Shown here: positions 1 through 5,483 of the stretch, piece by piece
Numbering within the stretch: position 1 is the first letter of the stretch
Layout of the letters: every line of letters starts with the position of its first letter
Origin: Planctomycetota bacterium
GTDB lineage: Bacteria > Planctomycetota > UBA11346
Assembly (NCBI GenBank): GCA_013816645.1
Contig: JACDEC010000114.1
Coordinates: 1 to 8,269, forward strand
DNA length: 8,269 bases
Direction of reading: 5' to 3'
Notes under the pieces: generated by a model
The model's database searches: none
What the model was told of the DNA's origin: nothing
The model's input: only the letters and a program-made list of their open reading frames with translations
Made by a program: the position numbers and the translations under genes

Positions 1-291
1 GGCGGGATCGTGGCATTGACCCACGCCTTGGCGGTCGAGCTCGGACCGCAGGTGCGCGCCAACTGCATCAGCCCCGGCTGGATCGACGTCAGCGGCCGGG
101 CTTCTGGACCGGGCCGGCGGCAGGCGCGGCTGTCGCGCGCCGATCACCTCCAGCACCCCTGCGGCCGGGTCGGTCTGCCCGAGGATGTCGCCGAACTCGC
201 GTGGTACCTGTGTTCGCCCGCGGCCGGCTTCATCACCGGCGCCAATCACCTCGTCGATGGGGGGATGACCCGGCGGATGCGCTATCGCTGA
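1..291 (+). CDS. SDR family oxidoreductase, C-terminal part (5' end outside window)
   Basis: This is the last 96 residues of a short-chain dehydrogenase/reductase, an NAD(P)-dependent oxidoreductase with a Rossmann fold. The reading frame is open from base 1. It begins with GGIVALTHALAVELGP, which in this family follows directly after the catalytic Lys of the YxxxK motif, so the active-site Tyr and Lys lie just upstream of the window. Further family marks are the NCISPGWI segment after the helix (the 'PG' motif), then HPCGRVGLPEDVAE, and the C-terminal AGFITG...VDGGMTRRM, the usual end of classical SDRs. The GTG at 10 is an internal Val, not a start. The ending resembles a group of SDRs that finish in DGGMTxKM, but the substrate cannot be told from this fragment. 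No neighbour in the window is functionally linked to it. Confidence 0.9.
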   Translation, partial: GGIVALTHALAVELGPQVRANCISPGWIDVSGRASGPGRRQARLSRADHLQHPCGRVGLPEDVAELAWYLCSPAAGFITGANHLVDGGMTRRMRYR

Positions 292-318
292 GCGGCCCCG
301 CCAGCACCCTGCGGGGGC

Positions 319-339
319 TCGGGGGACGCAGTTCCCCGA
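319..339 (+). terminator. Hairpin downstream of SDR gene, possible terminator
   Basis: TCGGGG (319-324) pairs perfectly with CCCCGA (334-339) around a 9-nt loop, 28 bp after the SDR stop codon. No T-run follows, so it is not a canonical intrinsic terminator. It may serve as a 3'-end-protecting or rho-assisted structure. Confidence 0.3.
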
Positions 340-403
340 AACAAGAGCTAAGAGCCTGCGCATTTCCCGGAAAACAGAGCGCTAGTGCCCAGCGGAATGC
401 GCA

Positions 404-424
404 CGGCTAGCGAGCCGACGTTTT
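404..424 (+). terminator. Short hairpin followed by T4, weak terminator candidate
   Basis: CGGCT (404-408) and AGCCG (413-417) form a perfect 5-bp stem with a 4-nt loop. ACGTTTT follows. The stem and T-tract are both short, so this is weak as an intrinsic terminator. It lies in the 209-bp spacer between the SDR gene and pgk, which otherwise holds no gene I can support. Confidence 0.25.
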
Positions 425-500
425 CATCAGCCCTGCTGGGTCTTGCGCTGTCGCGGTCCGTCCAATGCTGGGCGCGCCACCGCGACGAAAGGTCCATCCA

Positions 501-1745
501 ATGGCCAAGCTCCCGATCGATCGACTCGACCTCAAGGGCCGTCGCGTGCTGATGCGCGTCGACTTCAACGTCCCCCAGGACAAGAAGACCGGGGCGATCA
601 CCAATACCCAGCGCATCGACGCCGCGCTGCCCACCATCCAATACGCGCTCGACCATGGCGCGGCGGTGGTGCTGATGTCGCATCTCGGGCGGCCCGATGG
701 CAAGCGCGTCGACACCTATTCGCTCAAACCGATCGCGACCAAGCTCTCCGAACGGCTCAAGCGTCCGGTGCGCTTCCTCGACGACTGTGTCGGCCCCGCG
801 GTCGAGAAAGCCTGCGCCACGCTCAAGCCGGGCGAGGTCGTGCTGCTCGAGAACCTGCGCTTCCACATCGAAGAGGAAGGTTCGATCAAGGACGAGAAGA
901 CCGGCGAGAAGACCAAGGCCGACCCGGCCAAGGTCGACGCCTTCCGCGACTCGCTCTCCAAGCTCGGCGACGTCTACGTCAACGACGCCTTCGGGACGGC
1001 GCACCGCGCGCACAGCTCGATGGTCGGGGTCAAGCTCCAGCGCGCCGCCGGCTTCCTGCTCACCAAGGAGCTCGACGCCTTCGCCCAGATCCTCGACCGG
1101 CCGAAGCGGCCGCTGCTGGCGATCCTGGGCGGCGCGAAGGTCGCCGACAAGATCCAGCTGATCAGCGCCCTGATCGACAAGGCCGACGAGCTGATCATCG
1201 GCGGCGGCATGGCCTACACCTTCAAGAAGGTCTGCTTCGGCATGGAGATCGGCAAGTCGCTGTTCGACGCCGAGGGCGCCAAGATCGTCAAGGAGCTGCT
1301 CGCCAAGGCCCAGGCCAAGGGCGTGAAGATCCACCTGCCCGTCGACTACGTCACCGGCGACAAGTTCGGCGCCGACGCCAAAGTCGGCGCGGCCACCGAT
1401 GCGACCGGCATCCCCGCCGATCGCGAAGGCTTCGACTGCGGGCCCGAGACGCGCAAGCGCAACGCCGAGGTCATCGCCCGCGCCAAGACCATCGTCTGGA
1501 ACGGGCCGCTCGGGGTCTTCGAACTCGAGCCGTTCGCGGTCGGCACCAAGGCGGCGATGGATGCGGTGGTCGCCGCCACCGCTCGGGGCGCGATCACCGT
1601 GATCGGCGGTGGCGATACCGCGACCGCGGCGGCCAAGTGGGGTACCGACACCAAGGTCACGCACTGCTCGACCGGCGGCGGCGCGTCGCTTGAGCTGCTC
1701 GAGGGCAAGGAATTGCCCGGCATCAAGGCGTTGTCCGAGATCTGA
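501..1745 (+). CDS. pgk: Phosphoglycerate kinase, eukaryote-like type
   Basis: Phosphoglycerate kinase catalyses 1,3-bisphosphoglycerate + ADP <=> 3-phosphoglycerate + ATP in glycolysis and gluconeogenesis, in the cytoplasm. The start at 501 gives 414 aa, a normal family length, and has GAAAGG eight bases upstream. An in-frame ATG at 465 would add 12 unconserved residues and is unlikely. Visible motifs are the N-terminal signature RVDFNVP (19-25), a substrate-binding Arg at about 38, SHLGRP (60-65), ENLRF (117-121), NDAFGTAHRAHSS (161-173), the hinge/nucleotide region ILGGAKVADK (208-217), VWNGPLGVFE (332-341), GGGDTAT (369-375) and STGGGASLELLEG (390-402). The segment 124-145 (EEEG...KTKADPAK) is the insertion typical of cytosolic eukaryotic PGKs, absent from the shorter E. 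coli or Bacillus type. A glycosylase gene follows after 25 bp and is probably co-transcribed. Identity is certain; lineage is inferred. Confidence 0.98.
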   Translation: MAKLPIDRLDLKGRRVLMRVDFNVPQDKKTGAITNTQRIDAALPTIQYALDHGAAVVLMSHLGRPDGKRVDTYSLKPIATKLSERLKRPVRFLDDCVGPAVEKACATLKPGEVVLLENLRFHIEEEGSIKDEKTGEKTKADPAKVDAFRDSLSKLGDVYVNDAFGTAHRAHSSMVGVKLQRAAGFLLTKELDAFAQILDRPKRPLLAILGGAKVADKIQLISALIDKADELIIGGGMAYTFKKVCFGMEIGKSLFDAEGAKIVKELLAKAQAKGVKIHLPVDYVTGDKFGADAKVGAATDATGIPADREGFDCGPETRKRNAEVIARAKTIVWNGPLGVFELEPFAVGTKAAMDAVVAATARGAITVIGGGDTATAAAKWGTDTKVTHCSTGGGASLELLEGKELPGIKALSEI

Positions 1746-1770
1746 CCCGGGCCAGGCGATCAGGCACGCC

Positions 1771-2364
1771 GTGGCAGCGCGCATCCCCGATCTGTCGCTG
1801 CCGGCGCCCGAGGTCGCCCCGGCGCTGATCGGCTGCGTGCTCGCGTGCCAGGGCGTGCGTGCGCGGATCGTCGAGACCGAGGCCTACCAAGGCGAAGAGG
1901 ATCGCGCCTGCCACGCCTCGCGCGGCATGACCCCGCGCACGCGGTTGCTCTACCAGGAGCCGGGAACCATCTACCTGTATCTCGTCTACGGGATGCACGT
2001 GCTGCTCAACCTGGTCTGCGACCGGCCCGGCACGCCTGCGGCGGTGCTGATCCGCGCGGTCGAGGTGATCGACGGCGAGGCCCTGGTGCGCCAGCGCCGC
2101 AACCAGCCGACCTGCCGGCCACGCCTGCTCGCCAATGGTCCGGGCAAGGTCTGCCAAGCCCTCGGCCTGGACCTCTCGTCCAACGCCAGCGTACTGGGAC
2201 GCCAGGAGTGCCCGCTGCGCCTGCTCGCGCCCACCCAACCGCGCGCGGCGCTCGCCAGTGGGCCGCGCGTGGGGGTCTCGTACGCGGGCCCTGGGTGGGC
2301 GGACCGTCCGTGGCGCTGGTGGGAACGCGGCTTCCCGGTGCTCGCCCAACGGGTCGGTGGGTAG
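1771..2364 (+). CDS. mpg: DNA-3-methyladenine glycosylase (AAG/Mpg family)
   Basis: This is a monofunctional DNA glycosylase that removes alkylated or deaminated purines (3-methyladenine, hypoxanthine) and so starts base-excision repair. The GTG at 1771 is the only plausible start after the pgk stop, with a weak AGG 6 bases upstream. The product is 197 aa, usual for the bacterial family. By alignment from memory with human AAG, the key residues are present: RIVETEAY with catalytic Glu37 (human E125) and Tyr39 (Y127), His48 (H136), Tyr70 (Y159), the intercalating Tyr73 in YGM (Y162), Met75 (M164), Asn80 (N169) and Arg95 in LIRA (R182). NGPGKVCQALGL (122-133) is the conserved second half. The N-terminus is short, with no added domain. 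The 25-bp gap to pgk suggests readthrough from the pgk promoter. There is no sign of an alkylation-response operon. Confidence 0.93.
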   Translation: MAARIPDLSLPAPEVAPALIGCVLACQGVRARIVETEAYQGEEDRACHASRGMTPRTRLLYQEPGTIYLYLVYGMHVLLNLVCDRPGTPAAVLIRAVEVIDGEALVRQRRNQPTCRPRLLANGPGKVCQALGLDLSSNASVLGRQECPLRLLAPTQPRAALASGPRVGVSYAGPGWADRPWRWWERGFPVLAQRVGG

Positions 2365-2403
2365 ACCTCTGGGTCCGTGCGTGGAAGCCAGGGTCGGCCG
2401 CGG

Positions 2404-2409
2404 TACGAT
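2404..2409 (+). promoter_or_regulatory. Possible -10 element (TACGAT) upstream of the DUF4003-like gene
   Basis: TACGAT fits a sigma-70-type -10 hexamer. It lies 27 bp before the ATG at 2437, with a G-rich stretch (GGGGG, 2424-2428) at ribosome-binding distance between them. I cannot recognise a -35 box at the usual spacing. The gene could instead be transcribed from upstream. Confidence 0.3.
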
Positions 2410-2436
2410 GGAGGGTGCGAAACGGGGGATGCCGCC

Positions 2437-3483
2437 ATGGTCACGACCTTTGAATCCGCCCAGGAACAGCTGCGCACCGCGCATCCGCTGACCCGTTTCC
2501 GCGAACTCTACGGCGCCATGATGGTCGAGGATCCGGCACCCGCCGACGAGGCCTGGCTGCGCTTCGCCGCCGGCATGGTCCTGGTCAACGCCCACGACCC
2601 CGAGCAGCTCGCCCAGGACCTCGCCGAGGCCGGCACACGCATCGTGCAACGCGTCCGCTGGTTCGAACCGCTGGCTTCGCCGATACGCCACCTGGTCGCC
2701 GCGGTGGCGGTGCAGAGCGGCCTGGACGTCGACAGCCTGGTCGATCGCCTCGAGGTCCGCCGGCGCGCCTTCGCCAAGGCCGGCCTGGGTCGCGGTGCTC
2801 CCGCGGTGGTCGCGGCCCTGGTCCACGAGGTCGCCGGCGATGCCGGATCCGACCCGGTCGGCCGCTTGGGCGAGATCGCCGCCGCGCTGCGTCGTCGCCA
2901 CTGGTGGCTCTCCGGTCGCCGCCAGCTGCCCGGCTGCGCGCTGCTCGCCACGCTGCCTCTGCCGGCCGAGGAGGCCGTCCAACGCTGCGATGACTGCTAC
3001 GAGCACCTGCGCCACGCCGGCCTGCTCGCCGGCAAGCATCTGCTGGTCGCCGCTGAGATCCTGCCGCTCGCCGACGTTCCGCCCGCGGCCGCGTGCGCGC
3101 GCCATCTCGAACTCACCGCGGCGCTGGTGCGACGTCAGCTCCCGCTGTGGCAGGGGGCCTACGACGCGCTCGCCACCTTGGCCCTGCTCGACCACGACCC
3201 CGACCTGGTGATCCAACGCTTCAGCGCCACGCTCGAGGAGCTCACCCGCATCGATATCGTCAACCCGGGCAGCGCGGGATACGCGATCGCGGCCGAACTG
3301 ACCTTCATCGATCTCGTCCGCTACGGACGCGACGACGCCCCGCTGGGCGTGACCGCCGATGGCGGCGAGCTCCTGCTCGAACGCATCCACCGCCATCGCG
3401 CCGCGGCGCTGGTGCTCGCCTACGCGGCGATGGCATCCTCGGATATCAGCGCCGGGTCGTTGCCGCACTATCCGCTGCCTTGA
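2437..3483 (+). CDS. Helical cytoplasmic protein of unknown function, DUF4003-like
   Basis: The product is 348 aa of unknown function. The ATG at 2437 is chosen because GGGGG ends 8 bases upstream and similarity-like sequence begins here. A GTG at 2377 would add 20 residues that look like translated leader. No signal peptide, membrane segment or catalytic signature is visible. The protein looks all-helical, with repeated Ala/Leu-rich helices. The order of segments matches my recollection of DUF4003 (Pfam PF13170, best known from Bacillota): FEPLASPIRHLVAAV (76-90), then an AGLGRGAPAVVAAL stretch, then RRHWWLSGRRQLPGCALLA (about 154-172), then a second pair of helices, then AYDALATLALL. The family assignment is only about 50% sure. 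The gene lies 72 bp after mpg and 150 bp before galE, and neither neighbour suggests a role. Its stop TGA is the first triplet of a 14-bp tandem repeat array. Confidence 0.85.
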   Translation: MVTTFESAQEQLRTAHPLTRFRELYGAMMVEDPAPADEAWLRFAAGMVLVNAHDPEQLAQDLAEAGTRIVQRVRWFEPLASPIRHLVAAVAVQSGLDVDSLVDRLEVRRRAFAKAGLGRGAPAVVAALVHEVAGDAGSDPVGRLGEIAAALRRRHWWLSGRRQLPGCALLATLPLPAEEAVQRCDDCYEHLRHAGLLAGKHLLVAAEILPLADVPPAAACARHLELTAALVRRQLPLWQGAYDALATLALLDHDPDLVIQRFSATLEELTRIDIVNPGSAGYAIAAELTFIDLVRYGRDDAPLGVTADGGELLLERIHRHRAAALVLAYAAMASSDISAGSLPHYPLP

Positions 3484-3550
3484 GGCCACTGCCTTGAGGC
3501 CACTGCCTTGAGGCCGCTGCCCCGAGGCCGCTGCCCCGAGGCCCCGGCCC
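3481..3550 (+). repeat. Five-unit 14-bp tandem repeat at the 3' end of the DUF4003-like gene
   Basis: Units begin at 3481, 3495, 3509, 3523 and 3537. The first two are identical (TGAGGCCACTGCCT). The third is TGAGGCCGCTGCCC, the fourth CGAGGCCGCTGCCC, and the fifth is diverged (CGAGGCCCCGGCCC). The last nine bases of the unit also match CCGCTGCCT at 3472-3480, the final codons of the gene, so a degenerate earlier unit runs into the coding sequence. The stop codon of the gene is the TGA opening unit 1. The array probably arose by slippage or unequal exchange. Confidence 0.95.
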
Positions 3551-3565
3551 AACGAGCTGCTCGTT
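3551..3565. other. Small perfect hairpin after the repeat array
   Basis: AACGAG (3551-3556) and CTCGTT (3560-3565) form a 6-bp stem with a 3-nt loop, directly after the tandem repeat. No T-run follows. It could mark the 3' end of the upstream transcript, but it is short. The rest of the 3566-3633 spacer holds only the galE leader. Confidence 0.35.
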
Positions 3566-3633
3566 GTGCGTCAGGAAGGCGCGAGGGTGGCGTCGTGCCC
3601 GCACGCCCGCATGCTCCTCGGCGGAGGCGTCGC

Positions 3634-4668
3634 ATGGCCGAGATCCTGGTCACCGGCGGGGCCGGCTACATCGGCTCGCATTGCGTGCTCGAACTGCTGG
3701 CCGCTGGGCATGGCGTGGTCGTGCTCGACAACCTGGTCAACAGCGATGTCGAGGCCGTGCGGCGCGTCGAGCAGATATCCGGCAAGAAGGTCGCTTTCTA
3801 CGAGGCGGATCTGCTCGACCGTGCGGCGGTGGACCGGGTCTTCGCCAGTCACGAGATTGGCGCGGTGATCCATTTCGCCGGGCTCAAGGCCGTCGGCGAA
3901 TCGACCGAGCAGCCGTTGCGCTATTACCACAACAACATCACCGGCACGCTCGTCCTGCTCGAAGCGATGCGCGCCTGCGGCGTGCGCCGCCTGGTGTTCT
4001 CGTCGTCGGCGACGGTCTACGGCGATCCGCAGACCGTGCCGATCCGCGAAGATTCGCCGTTGAGCGCGACCAACCCCTACGGGCGCACCAAGCTGTACAT
4101 CGAGCAGATCCTGCGCGACCTCGCCCACGCCGATCCCGCATGGCGCATCACCCTGCTGCGCTACTTCAATCCGGTGGGATCGCACGCCAGTGGACGCATC
4201 GGCGAGGATCCGGTCGGCATCCCCAACAACCTCATGCCCTACCTCTTGCAGGTCGCGGTCGGCAAGCGCGAGCAGCTCAACGTCTTCGGCGCCGATTACC
4301 CGACCAAGGATGGCACCGGGGTGCGCGACTACATCCACGTCGTCGATCTCGCCAAGGGCCACCTCGCCGCGCTCGATCGCCTGGATCGCGGCCCCGGTTG
4401 CATCGCCTACAACCTCGGCACCGGTCGTGGCTACTCCGTGCTCGAGATGGTGGCGGCCTTGGGTGCGGTGGTCGGCCGTCCCCTGCCTTACCGTCTGTCG
4501 TCGCGTCGGCCGGGCGACGTCGCCGTGAGCTACGCCGACCCCGCAGCCGCCGAACGCGATCTCGGGTGGCGCGCCAGCCTGGGTCTCGATGCGATGTGCC
4601 GGGACGCCTGGCGCTGGCAGTCGCAGAATCCAGATGGCTACCGCAGCGCTTCTCGCGCTGGCGTGTGA
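3634..4668 (+). CDS. galE: UDP-glucose 4-epimerase
   Basis: GalE interconverts UDP-glucose and UDP-galactose (Leloir pathway; sugar nucleotides for envelope polysaccharide) using tightly bound NAD+. The ATG at 3634 has a strong GGAGG (3623-3627) 6 bases upstream and begins exactly at the Rossmann strand. The 344-aa length is near the 338 of E. coli GalE. Motifs are the NAD-binding GGAGYIGSH (8-16), HFAGLKAVGES (80-90), Ser124 in SSSATVYGD, catalytic Tyr149 and Lys153 in YGRTK, RYFNPVG (176-182), and NNLMPY and DGTGVRDYIHV in the substrate domain. At the gatekeeper position (E. coli Tyr299, human Cys307) there is Ser299, so the pocket may also admit UDP-GlcNAc/GalNAc; this is inference. The SD lies in a possible small hairpin (CCTC 3616-3619 with GAGG 3624-3627). 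No gal or capsule genes adjoin it. Confidence 0.97.
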   Translation: MAEILVTGGAGYIGSHCVLELLAAGHGVVVLDNLVNSDVEAVRRVEQISGKKVAFYEADLLDRAAVDRVFASHEIGAVIHFAGLKAVGESTEQPLRYYHNNITGTLVLLEAMRACGVRRLVFSSSATVYGDPQTVPIREDSPLSATNPYGRTKLYIEQILRDLAHADPAWRITLLRYFNPVGSHASGRIGEDPVGIPNNLMPYLLQVAVGKREQLNVFGADYPTKDGTGVRDYIHVVDLAKGHLAALDRLDRGPGCIAYNLGTGRGYSVLEMVAALGAVVGRPLPYRLSSRRPGDVAVSYADPAAAERDLGWRASLGLDAMCRDAWRWQSQNPDGYRSASRAGV

Positions 4669-4768
4669 AGCGGTCGCCGACCCGCTATCAGGCCGTTGGA
4701 ACTGCCGCTTGGTGAGCGCATGTCGCGGGGCGCTCGCTCGCGTTTCCCCGAGAAATCCCCCGGGCTGT

Positions 4769-4797
4769 GGACGCTTCGCTTCGGCGAAGCGGCGTCC
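4769..4797. other. Strong bulged hairpin with TTCG loop in the galE-4846 spacer
   Basis: GGACGC (4769-4774) pairs with GCGTCC (4792-4797). TTCGC (4775-4779) pairs with GCGAA (4784-4788), closing on a C(TTCG)G tetraloop, with a 3-nt bulge at 4789-4791. The inner part can alternatively be read as a perfect 7-bp stem, 4773-4779 with 4784-4790. A T5 run (4817-4821) lies 20 bases downstream, too far for a classical intrinsic terminator. It probably marks the end of the galE transcript. A second, weaker pairing (CGGGG 4726-4730 with CCCCG 4746-4750) precedes it. The rest of the 177-bp spacer shows no gene. Confidence 0.6.
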
Positions 4798-4833
4798 CCC
4801 GGACTCCCCAGGGTGCTTTTTCCAACATCCTGC

Positions 4834-4839
4834 TAGGCT
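4834..4839 (+). promoter_or_regulatory. Possible extended -10 (TGC-TAGGCT) just before the 4846 start
   Basis: TAGGCT, preceded by TGC (extended -10 style), ends 6 bp before the ATG at 4846. If it is real, transcription would start at or next to the ATG, giving a leaderless or nearly leaderless mRNA. No clear -35 is seen. The start also lacks a convincing Shine-Dalgarno site; the only AGG is inside this hexamer. Confidence 0.35.
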
Positions 4840-4845
4840 CTCGGC

Positions 4846-5445
4846 ATGGGCTCAGCCACCACTAGCAACAGTAGTTCGAAGATCGCCGGCTTCCTCGTCA
4901 CCGCGGTGCTGCTGATCGTCGCGGCAGTGGTCGCCAAGATGTTCATCCCATACTACCGGATGACCGAGGTCGATTTCTCCGCGATCGCGCGCAAGCACCA
5001 GGTCAAGGAGGCGTTGGTCCGCCAGGAGTTCGACGTCACGGTCGGCTACCGCCCGCGCGGCGAGGGCGATCCCAATCCGTGGGTGATCACCGAGATGAAG
5101 CCGAGTTGGGCCGAGGCCACCGGCGATCCCGACCTGGACGAGACCGGCTTCGCCCGCCGCTGCGCCTTCGTCAGCGAGAAGGACGGCAAATCGGTCAGCA
5201 AATTCTGGCTCGGCGCGATGAACTACAAAGACCTCTATTGGACCGCCAAGGCGTGGCGCCTGCCTGCCGGCGCGCTGCCCGGCCAAGGCCGCGGTCGTCC
5301 AATCCTGCTCTACCGCGCCGGGACACTCGAGAAGCTGAGCTTCACCCAGTCGGACGTGCTCCACGTCGACTTGCGCGACACCCGCAAATGGGAGATGGAC
5401 GACGAGGACTGGACGCCACCGGCAACGGCGCCGGCTGGGGAATAG
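4846..5445 (+). CDS. Hypothetical protein with one N-terminal membrane anchor
   Basis: I do not recognise this 199-aa protein. It has a short Ser/Thr-rich N-terminus (2-11), one hydrophobic helix (about 13-36, AGFLVTAVLLIVAAVVAK), then a soluble domain of about 160 residues that should face the periplasm if the helix acts as an uncleaved signal anchor. The soluble part contains acidic and aromatic stretches: NPWVITEMKPSW at about 77-88, ARRCAFVSEKDG at about 103-114, a central FWLGAMNYKDLYW, and an acidic C-terminus with a PPATAPAG tail. There is a single Cys and no metal-binding or catalytic motif I can name. The ATG at 4846 is the first in frame and is followed at once by membrane-anchor sequence. 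It stands alone: 177 bp after galE and convergent with the outer-membrane gene, whose coding region ends 36 bp away. The coding frame is supported by strong third-position G/C bias. The function is unknown. Confidence 0.82.
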   Translation: MGSATTSNSSSKIAGFLVTAVLLIVAAVVAKMFIPYYRMTEVDFSAIARKHQVKEALVRQEFDVTVGYRPRGEGDPNPWVITEMKPSWAEATGDPDLDETGFARRCAFVSEKDGKSVSKFWLGAMNYKDLYWTAKAWRLPAGALPGQGRGRPILLYRAGTLEKLSFTQSDVLHVDLRDTRKWEMDDEDWTPPATAPAGE

Positions 5446-5471
5446 CCGCGCGGTCGCCGTCGCGTCAGGCC

Positions 5472-5483
5472 GATCGCGCGATC
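5472..5483. other. 12-bp perfect palindrome overlapping the porin stop codon
   Basis: GATCGCGCGATC is self-complementary. It covers the last two bases of the porin stop codon and the tail of the 36-bp convergent spacer (5446-5481). It may help end transcription from both sides, but it has no loop or T-run. In G+C-rich DNA it could be chance. Confidence 0.4.

Noticed and set aside
465..500. Upstream ATG as the start of pgk
   Set aside because: The 12 added residues (LGAPPRRKVHP type) are not PGK-like, and a good GAAAGG precedes the ATG at 501.
348..1784. 478-codon open frame on the minus strand across pgk
   Set aside because: It is antisense to a certain pgk. Its translation is low-complexity (Arg/Gly/Asp/Leu-rich) with no motif, and it follows from third-position G/C bias.
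3481..3550. CRISPR array
   Set aside because: The repeats are contiguous 14-mers without spacers, and no cas genes are present.
1723..3552. 609-codon open frame on the minus strand across mpg and the DUF4003-like gene
   Set aside because: It spans two plus-strand genes and a spacer, has Arg/Gly/Ala-rich composition and no family resemblance. It is a shadow frame.
3613..3627. Regulatory hairpin hiding the galE ribosome site
   Set aside because: The stem is only 4 bp (CCTC/GAGG) and common by chance in this composition. It is mentioned in the galE entry but not claimed as a switch.
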